Shown: positions 1-9,874, counted from the stretch's first letter. The stretch is DNA of 64,000 nucleotides from Notamacropus eugenii (GCF_028372415.1 NC_092872.1:553366705-553430704), one strand, 5' to 3'. Made by a program: numbers and translations. Notes: generated by a model not told the origin, from the sequence alone.

Positions 1-75
1 GAATCATAAAATATTTATGAAGGGCTTAGCGCAGTTTCTGGTATATAGAAGGCATTTAATAAATTCTTATGCCTT
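1..75 (+). mobile_element. L2 LINE 3' end fragment
   Basis: The segment reads as the terminal L2 3' UTR: a degenerate 'tagcacagt..ctggcacatag' block followed by 'aggcatttaataaattctta'. It is old and truncated by the window edge. Confidence 0.55.
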
Positions 76-234
76 CCCTCAATTCCCAGTGATGCCACCA
101 CCTGAAAAAGAGTCACCCAATCCCTTTGAAGAACATAGGGTGCTATTTTTGCAGACTATTTCTAGAAAGCTTGCCTAGAAGTAAGTAAATTCATGCTTTT
201 CAAAACTTCAAGGTATTTAAAAGATTATCTAACA

Positions 235-450
235 CAAGGGTATCAAATTTAAATAGAAAGGAGACTGCTAAACAATACATAAGGATACCTGCAGATAACA
301 CACTGACTTAGAAAACCACATTTTAAAATTATTTATGTTCCATTGCATTTTTATTTATTTTTGTTAAATATTTCCAAATTATATTTTATTCTGTTTCTAG
401 CCACACTTCAGAGACTTACAGCCACATTGGGCCCCATGTTTGACACCTCT
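235..450 (+). mobile_element. MITE-like DNA transposon
   Basis: The segment opens with 'aagggtatcaaattt' and closes with 'gtttgacacctct', so the ends are rough inverted repeats around an AT-rich core with 'aaaaccacattttaaaattatt'. A second copy in the opposite orientation lies at 9488-9678. It has no coding capacity, so it is non-autonomous. The superfamily (hAT or other) is not certain. Confidence 0.6.
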
Positions 451-454
451 CTGT

Positions 455-608
455 AGTCCTACCTCCTATTCTTATAGATGAGAAAATGGAGGCCCAAAGA
501 GGAAAAAGAACTTTCCTAAGTTTCTATAAATAACAAATGTCAAAATTAGGAATGAGACTCAAGTCTCTGCCTTAAATTCCAGCTGTTTTTACTATACCAA
601 ACTGCTTC
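455..608 (-). mobile_element. MIR-type CORE-SINE
   Basis: On the plus strand it shows the reverse MIR signature: 'gatgagaaaatggaggccc', an 'aactttccta' degenerate core and 'actataccaaactgc' at the end. It is an old, diverged copy. Confidence 0.7.
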
Positions 609-639
609 CATGTGTGTGTATGTCAAATATCTCTTTCTG

Positions 640-850
640 CATCAATAGCTTGGCATTGTATAATGGATAATGTGTTGGACTTGGAGTCAGAAAGGCTTGG
701 GTTTAATTCTCATCTTGGACAGTTAGGAGCTGTGTGACCATGGGCAACATCCTTTCTCAGACTCAGTTTCCTTATCTGAAAGATGGGAACAGTAATACAT
801 TGTGCCATTATAAGGCTCAAATGAGATTATAGAAGTCAAATACTTTAAAA
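640..850 (+). mobile_element. MIR-type CORE-SINE
   Basis: It has a tRNA-like head ('ataatggataatgtg..gacttggagtcag'), the core 'gctgtgtgaccatgggcaa' and 'ctcagtttccttatctg', in the order expected for MIR or its marsupial relatives. It is near full length. Confidence 0.75.
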
Positions 851-854
851 ATTA

Positions 855-1030
855 GAGCTATAGTAATCACAGAATTGCAGAATTTGAGATTTGAAAGAGA
901 TGTCAAAGGCCACCTAGTCCAACTTGAAAGGAATCCCCATTATAACATACCTCAAAGTGGTTGTGCAATCTCTGCTAAAGGACCTCCAAGAAAAGGAAAC
1001 ACACAACTGACACATATTGTGAAGGCAGAG
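855..1030. repeat. Old dispersed repeat, family unclear
   Basis: The phrase 'atcacagaattgcagaatttgaga..ccacctagtccaac' recurs in diverged form elsewhere (12150, 15610, 20820). It usually sits at the upstream edge of reverse-oriented MIR copies. An 82-residue open frame from 875 is a by-product, not a gene. Confidence 0.4.
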
Positions 1031-1034
1031 ACTA

Positions 1035-1125
1035 TATTGTTTATCATTTTAGAGTCTGCAGCACCTAGCATTGAACTTTGTACATACTGTGTGCTTAATA
1101 AATGTTTAATCAAATTGAATTAATG
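1035..1125 (+). mobile_element. L2 LINE 3' end fragment
   Basis: 'cagcacctagcattg' followed by 'gtgcttaataaatgttta' matches the final part of the L2 3' UTR. Confidence 0.65.
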
Positions 1126-2315
1126 TTTATAATGTGTGTGTGCATGTATAGTCACAATTTCAGGTCAACTAGCTTTATTCTGTTTGACATATCAGCTACA
1201 CAACAGAGGCGACTGTGACATTGTCCTCACAGTTTTGGTTTTGCCAAATCTGTATTATCAGCAGTCCTCAACTTCAAACTCATTTATATGCAAATTAATA
1301 GGTGTTTGATATTTATCTGCATACTGTACCTATGCTCTGATTGTGATTTCCAGAGACTACTGATTTGGGGGAAAGAACAGAAGAGGGAGCAGGTTGACCT
1401 TAGCTACAAAAATACAGGCAAAAGTTACCCATTACAGCCTAACTGGGTGCTTCTTGAGGGTTGTCAAGGCTCCAAGACAGTTTGCATGGCTCTGGTGTTA
1501 GTAGCCCAAAGAACAATGTTGGGTTAAAGTAAATTTAAAGGTCCCAACCTAAGTGTCATGTGAGCTTGAGGAAATTCTCAATAGCATGGCAACTGTGGTA
1601 GGGTAGAAAGGGAAAGGGAGAGGAAGGGGGCAAGAAGAGCTCTTGACCTGAGAGAATCTTTTATGTGCTAGATCTAACAGTGAGCCTGGCTGACAAAAGA
1701 GCTCAATGCGTAATGAGTCTCTCTAAGGGTCTTTTCCCTGGGTAAGCAGAGAGAAACAGGGAGAGAGACAGAGACTGAGAGACTGAGAGAATACTTTCCT
1801 AGAGGGAAAAGAATAGTCAATCGCTAAAAATAGATAGCTTCAGGAGATGGTAACATCTCACAGAGATGAGATTCATCAATAAATGACAGTAGAGCTCTAT
1901 AAAGTAGCAATGAGTGGGAGGAGGTCTGAAGACAGAAGAGTATGGTAACTGTAGACATGAAATGGAGTGGTAATGAAACATGGATGTCTGCTGGGAGATG
2001 GAGCCAGGAGAGTTTCACCCCCAGGAATGTGAGCTGTCCAGAGTGCTCCCTCTCATAGTAGTTCTATGGATCTCAAAGCAAGAATTATAGAAGTTTATGT
2101 TCAGTGTTATTTTCTCTTGATATTTACTTTGCTTTTCTGACTTGATTATATGCTTTGATATTAGATTTATGTCTCATTGTTTGTCAGGAGAGAATGTACT
2201 AGATAGAGATTCATCGTATTTGTATAATTAAGATTACCCAAAATACTTCACATACTTGGGATAGGGAGGGATTCTGGAACTCTCCTGAATCCAAACTTTA
2301 CATATCATTTATTTA
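1126..2315. other. No gene or recognisable repeat
   Basis: This AT-rich sequence has a short purine-rich stretch near 1605-1640 and GAGA-like text near 1750-1790. Open frames are short and show no family resemblance. I see no promoter, RNA gene or transposon here. Confidence 0.5.
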
Positions 2316-2319
2316 TTTT

Positions 2320-2445
2320 GTTTATCAATCCAGGCAAGAAGAGATAAAGGCATAAACTAGGGTGGTGGCAATGTGAGTACAGATAAAGGGATACAGACAA
2401 GAGATGTTGTAGAGATGAATCTTCGCAAAGATGAGAGATATGGCA
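2320..2445 (-). mobile_element. L2 LINE fragment, antisense
   Basis: The plus-strand text 'aaactagggtggtggcaatg' and 'gagatgttgtagagatgaa' is the reverse of an internal 3' part of L2. The related text near 36.15-36.37 kb comes from the same element region. Confidence 0.55.
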
Positions 2446-2699
2446 GATAAAAGCCACATTTCTTCAAATATTGCCTTTCACATGTTGCCCTGTGTATCCT
2501 TATATACTTCAGGATATAAATTCCTAGGAAACCCTACAAACAATAATAATGGAAGATTAAGTAAAGTGTCATTTAATAAAATAGCAGGAAGTAATGGAGA
2601 AGAACGTGAGATTACAGGAATCCTGGTTTTTGAACCAAGTAAGGTAGATAGTCTCAAGAATATAAATTAAATTAGGACAATAGACAACAGACAGCAGAC

Positions 2700-2950
2700 A
2701 GATAAAAAATGGAACAGATTTTCCAACATTTCCATCGGAAAGACAACATGTACAAAGTAAATTTGGAGGGAAGAGTCACTAGCAGCTAATGAGATCAGAA
2801 AAGACTTTATACAGAAGGTGGTGCAAAGGAAAGTTTTGGGGGAAAAAAAGAATCAAGGGATTTTAAGAGGTGCAAAAGAAAGAGGGAGTTCTTTCTAGAC
2901 ATAAGGATCAGTCACTGCAAAGGCCCAGAGAGAGGTGATGGCTCTTCTAG
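2700..2950 (-). mobile_element. L2 LINE fragment, antisense
   Basis: The order 'gactttatacagaaggtgg', 'aagggattttaagaggtgca', 'gcaaaggcccagagagagg' parallels the reversed L2 3' region (seen more clearly at 4.9-5.3 kb). It is diverged. Confidence 0.5.
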
Positions 2951-3062
2951 ACCCATATATTTAGATTTAACTAAACATAACTAAAAGTCAGCACTATTTT
3001 GTATTTTGCCAGGAAACTGCACAAGTCATTAAGGTTCACAAAACCAAGAAGTTTTATATAAA

Positions 3063-3122
3063 TGAATCTCTGTCTCTGTCTCTCTGTCTCTGTCTCTCTG
3101 TCTCCCTCTGTCTCTTTCTGTA

Positions 3123-3159
<37 letters not shown>

Positions 3160-3172
3160 GTCTCTGTCTCTG

Positions 3173-3243
<71 letters not shown>

Positions 3244-3285
3244 CTGTCTGTCTGTCTGTCTGTCTATCTGTCTGTCCCTCTCCTC
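3063..3285. repeat. Compound microsatellite (TCTG)n/(TC)n/(TG)n
   Basis: Runs of tctg, tctctg, tc, tg and again tctg follow one another without interruption by other sequence. The serine/leucine/cysteine-rich open frame over it is an artefact of the repeat. Confidence 0.97.
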
Positions 3286-3299
3286 TTTTCTACATCAGT

Positions 3300-3985
3300 A
3301 ATCTGTGTAAAACTCATCCTTGATTTTTCCTACCATGGGCTTTAGTGGGTGTTGTCAAAGTCTCTCAGAAAGACTCCTGGCTTTCCATGCGCATATTTCA
3401 GTGACTGTTGAGGGCATTTCAATGCTCCCAGTCCTCAGTCTGACCACCCAGCCACAGAGCTGCACCCTTAGCAATTTTCCAAAGTGTTCTCTGGCAAGTC
3501 AGCCGTTGACACGTCCAGGTGGTAACCCAGCTCCCTCCAGTCTGCCTAGCCCAGGGCAGCAGCCTCGGCCGGCGGTGAATTCCTTGCTCTTTTTAATATT
3601 TGAAAAGAAGTTATTTATGTTACAGGATTATGGAGAGATTGTTAGCAATTACCAAATGCGATCCGTTAAGCTGTGCTTTTTCCAGGGGGAAGGGTGCTAG
3701 AATCTGTCAGCCCAGCTTTTAAAGTCATGCAGATAATTTACGGTGTTTTATTGAATTTCGCATTCATTTCGAAGCGGCTTTTGCCAAGTTTGTGTCTAAT
3801 GTCGCTTCTTTTCTTCTTTGAGGAAAAATCTGCTTCGCTGGCCTGATCCCCTGGAAGCGGCGGGATTTCCTATTACTGCAGTGACACCTGCTGTTGAAGG
3901 CAAAGTTAGTCGCTTCTCAGAGAAGTCTCTGTGGGGCTAAGATTGCTTACAGACAGCCAACATCTGGGGGTTAAAGCCCACTTGT
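3300..3985. other. Candidate conserved noncoding element
   Basis: This block is non-repetitive and contains many more CpG dinucleotides than its surroundings ('ggccggcggtgaattc', 'gaatttcgcattcatttcg', 'gaagcggcgggatttcc'). It also has homeodomain-like TAAT/ATTA cores and E-box-like CAGGTG. It has no transposon signature, no long open frame with coding character and no splice frame. The text quality (unusual retained CpGs, no simple repeat) suggests constraint; that is inference. An alternative is an unrecognised old transposon. Confidence 0.4.
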
Positions 3986-4128
3986 TTTTGTGGGGGATGA
4001 GAACAGATAAGGGTGGAAACAGAGATATTAAATGACAAGCAGAAAGAAGAAAAAGAGGAGGGAAGTGGAGAAAGAGGAGAGAAAGAAAAAAGGAGACAGA
4101 AAAAGAGCGAAGGTAGGAGAAGAAAGAT

Positions 4129-4241
4129 GGAAGGAAGGAAGGAAGGAAGGAAGGAAGGAAGGAAGGAAGGAAGGAAGGAAGGAAGGAAGGAAGGAAGGAA
4201 GGAAGGAAGGAAGGAAGGAAGGAAGGAAGGAAGGAAGGAAG
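4129..4241. repeat. Microsatellite (GGAA)n
   Basis: It is a near-perfect ggaa tetranucleotide array embedded in a longer purine-only tract (about 4030-4300). The KEGR-repeat and PSFL-repeat open frames in either direction are translations of the array. Confidence 0.98.
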
Positions 4242-4499
4242 GGAAGAAGGAAAGGAGAGAGAGGGATGGAGGTAGAGAGGGATGGAGGGAGGAAGAGAAG
4301 AATGTATTGGATTCAATAAAAAAGGAAGAAAAGAAAATAACATTATTGGCATGTTATAAAAATGTTTGACTGCTATCTAGGTCTGGCATGGAAGGCTCAA
4401 TTACAAAGAGGATTTTTTTAGGCTGATATGTGATTTCATTGGCTAAGGTTGCCTGAACTTATCTGGAACCAAAATGCATAGTCTATCTTAAAAAAAAAA

Positions 4500-4635
4500 A
4501 ATCAAACTCAGTCAATCAACAAATATTGATTAAGCAAATACAATGGGCAAGACTCTATACTGGGCATTGAGGAGGAGATAAAAATGAGTAAAACAGAGCC
4601 CCTGCCCTAAAGAGGTTTATAATAAAATAAAGGGC
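4500..4635 (-). mobile_element. L2 LINE 3' end, antisense
   Basis: Plus-strand 'caacaaatattgattaagca', 'gactctatactgggcattga' and 'cccctgccctaaagagg' is the reverse complement of the standard L2 terminus (ctccttgagggcaggg ... agtaggcacttaataaatg). Confidence 0.75.
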
Positions 4636-4674
4636 ATCAAATATGAAAATAGATTAATAAGATTTAAAGTAACA

Positions 4675-4895
4675 TTTAACAGCACTAAGCCTGTTATCAG
4701 GAAGACGTGGGTCCAAATCCTGCCTCAGATATTTATTATGTGCATGACCTTGGGCAAGTCATTTAATCTTTTGCTTCTGTAAAATGGGGACCATCATAGC
4801 ACCTACCTCCAAAGGCTGTTGTGAGGACCAAATGAGGTCAGATTTGTAAAGCACTATGCCTGGCACGTACTAGGTACTATATAAGTACTAGCTAA
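4675..4895 (+). mobile_element. THER/MAR-type CORE-SINE, near full length
   Basis: It has the head 'aggaagacgtgggtccaaatc', the core 'catgaccttgggcaagtca', then 'tgtaaaatggggaccatc', 'gctgttgtgaggaccaaatg' and the tail 'aaagcactatgcctggcac'. It is one of the best preserved copies in the window. Confidence 0.85.
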
Positions 4896-4904
4896 CTAGT
4901 CATT

Positions 4905-5325
4905 GTAAGAGAAGGAGGAACAGGTAAAGAAAGAGGAGGGGAAGCCCATGACTTAGAGAAGTACAATGAGATTCAAAGATGCAATGAAAGTTTTGGGGAG
5001 GGAGATATCATCTCTGACTAGGAGGATAAGGAAAGTTTATATAGAGGTAAGGGCATTAGATTTGGATCTTGAAGTATTTCAAAAGACTAAAATGGCAGGG
5101 GGCAGGGGCAATATTATAGGCATGGGAAATTGTGTGAATGGATAGACATGGGTGGGGAAACACTAAATGTGTTTGGAAGATTGAAAATAGTCCAGTTTGG
5201 GAAAGGTATTAAGCTGGTGAAGGAGAATACTATGAAAGAAGATAGCTTGGCTGTACCAAGTTAGGTAGGTTGTGGCCCAATTGTAGAAGACCTTGAATGT
5301 CAGGCTAAGAATTGTGGCCCAAAAG
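4905..5325 (-). mobile_element. L2 LINE, antisense continuation
   Basis: Reverse L2 text continues: 'tcttgaagtatttcaaaaga', 'gcaatattataggcatggg', 'agaccttgaatgtcaggcta'. Together with 4500-4635 it is one L2 copy interrupted by the SINE at 4675-4895. Confidence 0.55.
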
Positions 5326-5329
5326 TCTA

Positions 5330-5880
5330 GAATCAAGAAGAAACAAAGTCAGTTGCTATGTTCTTGTTGTTTCTGCCTAAGCAAAGGACTGCTCCACTAA
5401 AGGCCCTCTTGAATACTTTATCATAGCATAGAAGTAATTCTTCCTCAAAGGCTTTGAACATAAGCTCTAGCAGGCCCTTCCAAAGTTAAAAGTCTTTAAG
5501 GGTAGACCCATTGACTGGCTGAGTGTCTATTTTCCAAAGACCAACCTAAAGAAAGTATGGAGAGGCTTGTTACCAGATGTCTAGAAACCCCAAAATTAGT
5601 ATGTTCAGCCACAAAACCTCTTGAAGGCATCTTCTAAGGAATGGAGATGTTAGGATATGATGATCACAGTACTGACAAGAATGAAATCACAGATCTTTGG
5701 AAGTATCAAAAATACAAGGAGAGAACTGTGTCAGGTGCCCAAATTGTTCTCCATTCCAGATGGGATTATTAAATCAAAGGAGCAAACAAGTAATTCAATC
5801 CCAATTCTTTGTGCCTTCTCTCACAAGGGCTAAATTTTATGAAATATATATTTTGGTAATTTTTTACTTCAGTTTAATTT
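5330..5880. other. No gene or recognisable repeat
   Basis: It is unique-looking sequence without a coding frame. A 61-residue open frame (5697-5882) shows no motif. Confidence 0.45.
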
Positions 5881-5883
5881 AAC

Positions 5884-6095
5884 TAATGGTATTCTTTGTG
5901 ATCCTATGTATTTTATGAATTTAAAAACATTCTTTTCTCTGATATATTTTTATTTATTTTATTAAAAAAATTTCTCAATTACATGTAAAAATAAGTTTTT
6001 TTAATTTTGTAAGATCAGGAGAGGACTATAGGTTTCATCGGACTGCCAGAGACATCTATGACACACAAAAAAAGTTAAGAATCTCTGCTCTAGGG
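5884..6095 (-). mobile_element. hAT-like DNA transposon end, interrupted
   Basis: Plus-strand 'tgatcctatgtattttatg', 'tttaaaaacattcttt', 'ggtttcatcggactgcca' and 'aaaaaagttaagaatctctg' is the reverse of a widespread mammalian hAT-type element whose terminus reads 'caggggttcttaac..'. The middle is split by an L1 scrap at 5945-6005. Confidence 0.55.
5945..6005 (-). mobile_element. L1 3' end scrap inside the hAT-like element
   Basis: 'tctcaattacatgtaaaaat' preceded by T/A-rich tail sequence is the antisense beginning of the marsupial L1 3' UTR, the same phrase as at 56855 and 62160. It is only about 60 bp, an extreme 5' truncation. Confidence 0.55.
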
Positions 6096-6099
6096 ATTA

Positions 6100-6660
6100 T
6101 TTCAATGACTATAGATAAGGAACTGAAAAAAGTTCATGAACCTTTGAATGAAATGGTAATGAAAAAAGGTAATGAAATGGTCTCAAATAAATGCAACTTC
6201 TCAGAAATGAATGTTCTCCTGATCACATCAAGAAGACAGAACACACACATTGAACGTACAGTGAATACAATCAAAATACATTTTTTCCGTTTTTAATAGC
6301 TTTTGCTCAACTCCAACCAACTAAGTTAATTATTACATATTTCATCACCTTAATTAATTATTACCTTAACTAGCTTTTAGTTAGGACAATAAAAGGTTTT
6401 CTATATAATTTTGTATATAGCATCCAGTTGACATTTTGATATATCTGTCATTTCATCGATTTGAGTATGCCCATCCCCATCCCAACCCGACTGCTAACCC
6501 TAATCCATCCATATATTCTCATCATGCCTTATAACAAAGTTTTTGATCCCTATGAAAATATATGCATATTTAACTGATTCAAAATACATCATTTTTTAAA
6601 AACAAAATTAAACTTAGATTTAACAAAGATCTCTGGCCCCAAATTCAAATTTTAATTTTG
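6100..6660. other. No gene or recognisable repeat
   Basis: The sequence is strongly AT-rich. The 63-residue open frame at 6105-6296 has no recognisable motif. Confidence 0.45.
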
Positions 6661-6664
6661 TTAT

Positions 6665-6790
6665 GAGAAAAATTATATAGGGTCATAGAAAAAGTACTTT
6701 GAGAGTCAAGGGATTTGAGTTTGAGGCTTTGATAGGATCTAAGGGTTTTAACACTGGGCAAGATATTTAAATTTTGTGTCTTAATATGAT
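6665..6790 (+). mobile_element. MIR-type SINE fragment
   Basis: 'gagagtcaagggatttgagt' and 'aacactgggcaagatattt' are diverged MIR head and core. Confidence 0.5.
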
Positions 6791-7008
6791 CATGGGATAC
6801 TAGATTTAGAGTTATAAGGGACCTTAAAGGTGATTCAGCCTCCTTCCCTTCTTGTTTTACATAATAAAACTAGTCTAGAAAGATTAAATGATTGTCAAGG
6901 ACATATAATTGTCATACTATACGTGGTAAAATCAGAATTTAAATCCAGAAACTCCAACTTCAAATTTGATATTATTTCCATTAGACCACACTACCTAAAA
7001 GCACCTGA
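6790..7008 (-). mobile_element. MIR-type SINE, antisense
   Basis: Plus-strand 'gttataagggaccttaaagg' is followed by a degenerate 'aaactagtctagaaagatta' and an end like 'ccattagaccacactacct', the reversed MIR order. Confidence 0.6.
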
Positions 7009-7074
7009 AGAGTAAAAATTCCAGACATGGGCAAACTATGAATGCTCTGTATTCTGAAAAACAGAAATGGGAAA

Positions 7075-7225
7075 ATGGGAAAAATCACTGCCCTTCCCTG
7101 GACCTCAGCTCCCTCTTCTGTAAGATGAAGTCTAGATCATCTCTTAGACATTCCTCCCATCTCTAACCTTCTTTGTTCTGTGTTCTAAGGTTCCTTCCAG
7201 TTCTGACGTTCTAAGGTTCTATGAA
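7075..7225 (+). mobile_element. MIR-type SINE 3' part
   Basis: 'ctcttctgtaagatgaagt' and 'ggttccttccagttctgacg' correspond to the 3' half of MIR-like SINEs. Confidence 0.5.
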
Positions 7226-7229
7226 ATAC

Positions 7230-7920
7230 TGTTTGATCCTTTCCACTTGTTGTGGAATGCTTTGCACATGGACATGAAGCAATCAATCAGTGGATTCCAA
7301 TATTTTGTGCATTACACCAACATTCCTCTCTCTAGCATACATAAAATATGAGCATCGCTAATAAACAGCAGCTGTAGCCATAGAACAATCTGAATCTTCG
7401 AGTGGGGGGTGAGAGGAGGGGAGAATATCTTTAAGGTGTTTTTGGCACAGCTTTCAGGGCTGCTCTGACCCACACTTTTCCAGATGTGTGGGATTAGGGT
7501 TGATCACTGCTGGCCTCTCTTAGGAAAATGCCTGCCATTCACCACCACACCTGGGTTGGGAATTATTCCCAGCAAGGGCTTCCATTTTCCTATCTGCTAT
7601 CTCCTCCAGCCTTCATTGTCATGCCTATGTTCTTCCCTTTATCACTTAATACAGTTTCCTCATTATTGGCATCTGGGCTGGGGGCTGTAACATAAACACT
7701 GAAAGTCCAAATCAAGATTAAAAAAGAGCAAAAATATTCCCATTTCAGATGGAGTAGCAGATGGAGCTCTTGGCACTTCCGAGGATTTAAATTGACCCTC
7801 TGCACCAAGCTAGGGGAAGACAGACTGTCACTACTGACTGGGAAACACTAAAGAGACCTGTTTTCCCACAGAATATACAGTAACATTTTGGAGTTCATCC
7901 ACTCTGTGCTGTGCATGAAG
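7230..7920. other. Repeat-free block, candidate noncoding element
   Basis: There is no transposon signature over about 700 bp. It contains 'caatcaatcagtggattcc', 'ggtgtttttggcacagc' and 'tccagatgtgtgggattagg'. Short open frames on both strands (68 and 72 residues) overlap each other and have no motif. It may be unique conserved sequence; the sequence alone cannot show this. Confidence 0.3.
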
Positions 7921-8049
7921 AGAAGAGGCCCCTGATTTTATCGAATTGGACAATCTTAAAATCGCAGAATAAATTATCTAATTCTTTCTAACTCACATGA
8001 CAATTCAGAATTCTTTCAAACACTTTCCTTTTTCATTCTTCTTCTGGTA

Positions 8050-8180
8050 CAACCTACTAGAAAAAAACACTTTCACTCCCTGGCTCTCTGTCTTCTCATC
8101 TATAAAATGAGGAGGTTAAACTAAGTGATTTCTAATGTCCCTTATAACTCAGAGTTTCTTCAAGTGTCTGACTCTGTGAC
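8050..8180 (+). mobile_element. MIR-type SINE 3' part
   Basis: 'tcttctcatctataaaatga' and 'aatgtcccttataactcaga' are the MIR-like 3' portion. Confidence 0.55.
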
Positions 8181-8234
8181 AAGGGAAAAAAAAAAGGATG
8201 GGAGGAGCGGCAGGGGCAGTGAAGGGCATGTGGA

Positions 8235-8425
8235 CAGCAAAGCATAGTGAGGGATGACAGCAGTTTTAGAGTCTGAGAAATGCAGTACAAATTCTGGCTC
8301 TACTACTTACTATCAGCATGACCTTGGATGAGTCACTTTGCTGGGACTCAGTTTCTCTATCTGTCAAATGAAAAGATTGGAGACAATGTCTAAAGTCCCT
8401 TCCAGCTCTAAATATTATGATCCTT
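8235..8425 (+). mobile_element. MIR-type SINE
   Basis: It contains 'attctggctctactactta', 'catgaccttggatgagtca', 'tcagtttctctatctgtca' and 'agtcccttccagctctaaat' in order. Confidence 0.75.
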
Positions 8426-8574
8426 ATTTTGTAGTACTGAATGAGGATTTTTTTCAGGACATTTTTAGAGTATAAGTGGCCAGATACCAAGCAAGCCTGG
8501 AAAGAGAAAAGGATTTTAAGTCATAGAATCATCATCATCATAACAATGGCTAATATTTATGGTGTTTTATTGTT

Positions 8575-8670
8575 TCAAAGCAGAAATAGATATATATGGA
8601 TATATATATGTGTAGAGAGAGACATACACCTATACTACACATATACATATATATGTATCCACATAAATAT
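8575..8670. repeat. TA-rich low-complexity tract
   Basis: It is imperfect (TA/TATG)n sequence. The IYI-rich open frame over it is not coding. Confidence 0.9.
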
Positions 8671-8674
8671 ATAT

Positions 8675-8975
8675 AATTGTTATACGGTCAGTCGTGTTTG
8701 ACTCTTCATGACTCCATGGCCCATACTACACCAGACCCTTTTGACCTGAGGAGTTCATTTTCCAACATCATATCTTTTAGTACTTTGATATTATCCATGG
8801 GGATTTATTGGCAAAGACACTGGGGTGATTTGCTATTTCCTTATCCAGTGGATCACCTTTTGTCAGAGCTCCCCACTATGACCTGGCCATCTTAGATAAC
8901 CCTGCATGGCATTCCTCAGAGCTTCACTGAACTACTCAAGCCCCTTCACCATGACAAGACAGTCACTCAGAAGGG
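8675..8975 (-). mobile_element. MAR1-related SINE with unusual interior
   Basis: It begins like a reversed MAR1 copy ('gtcgtgtttgactcttcatg', 'actccatgg') and later has 'ggcaaagacactggggtgat' and 'gctatttccttatccagtgg'. About 65 bp between them (8725-8800) and the tail ('ccctgcatggcattcctcag', 'caagccccttcaccatgaca') are not in standard MAR1. It may be a distinct subfamily or a composite. Confidence 0.5.
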
Positions 8976-8984
8976 AATATAAAT

Positions 8985-9225
8985 GTGATGTATATGATAT
9001 ATACATATATGTGGAGGGGATATATACATATATATGGGGGAATATATATACATATATAGTGTATGTGTAGGATTAAATGTATATATGTGTATTTATATGT
9101 AGGATTAAATGTATATATACATTTATATGTATATTAAAATATAATACATACGTGTATATATGTACACATTTACATATATACACACACACATATATATATT
9201 ATATATACATATATACACATTTAAT
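8985..9225. repeat. TA-rich low-complexity tract
   Basis: It is imperfect (TATACA)n/(TA)n with two copies of 'taggattaaatgtatata' near 9067 and 9101, and a reversed version 'acatttaatcctaac' at about 9212, so the tract can fold back on itself. Confidence 0.9.
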
Positions 9226-9395
9226 CCTAACTCTGTAAGGTGAGTGATACTATTGTCCATACTTACAGATGAGGAAACTGGAACTGAGAGATGTTAAGTG
9301 ACTTGCCCAGGATCACACATTCAATAAGTATGGGAGACAGGATTTGAATCCAGATCTTCCTAAATCTAAGTCCTGTCATCTACCTTCTATATGCC
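9225..9395 (-). mobile_element. MIR/THER-type SINE, antisense
   Basis: 'cagatgaggaaactggaac', 'aagtgacttgcccaggatca' and 'ggatttgaatccagatcttc' are the reversed CORE-SINE signature. Confidence 0.8.
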
Positions 9396-9399
9396 ATAA

Positions 9400-9740
9400 T
9401 ACCAGGACCTTTAAGATATCTCAAAGCCCATCTACTCCTACCCTTTTGTTTTGAAGGTGAGAAACCTGAAACTTAGAAAAAATTTAATCAAAGGTGTCAA
9501 ACTTGCAACCCATGTGACCAGCAAAACATCCCAGTCTAGTCCAAACCAGATTAAAACGCAATTAACAAAATAAATAAATAAATAAAATTAAAATAAAATA
9601 TGGATAACGGTAATTTGTGGTGTTCTGAGTCAATATCCAGTCCACGGAGAGGTTTCTATTTGAATTTGACATCACTGGGTTAAATGACTTGTCAGAGGTC
9701 ACACAAGTAGGAGGAACAGAGCTTGGTTCAAATCCTAGTT
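9400..9740 (-). mobile_element. MIR-type SINE, antisense, split by a MITE
   Basis: The left half (9400-9487) ends in 'gtgagaaacctgaaactta'; the right half (9679-9740) resumes with 'ttaaatgacttgtcagaggt' and 'cacacaagtaggagg'. The two halves fit together as one reversed MIR, with the element at 9488-9678 inserted between them. Confidence 0.55.
9488..9678 (-). mobile_element. MITE-like DNA transposon, second copy
   Basis: It starts 'aaaggtgtcaaac' and ends 'ttgacatcactggg'; its reverse complement follows the same order as 235-450 (tcaaatagaaac, accacaaatta, tttgttaa, gtttgacacc). It is non-coding. Confidence 0.6.
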
Positions 9741-9870
9741 CTACTACTTACTAACTATATGACCAGCCTGAGGCTTAAGTCATTGGATTTCAATTTTCTA
9801 ATCTGTAAAATGAGGGGATTGAACTAGATAATCCCAGGGGGTTCCTCTAGCTCTTGCAATGATACTTTGC
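9735..9870 (+). mobile_element. MIR-type SINE
   Basis: 'ttcaaatcctagttctacta', 'ttttctaatctgtaaaatga' and 'ggttcctctagctctt' follow MIR order. Confidence 0.65.
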
Positions 9871-9874
9871 AGAC

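Noticed and set aside
3062..3301. 79-residue cysteine/serine/leucine-rich frame with a signal-peptide look
   Set aside because: It is entirely microsatellite.
3906..4369. Open frames of 95-148 residues on both strands (KEGR-, PSFL-repeat proteins)
   Set aside because: They are translations of the (GGAA)n array; any frame through a tetranucleotide purine repeat is open.
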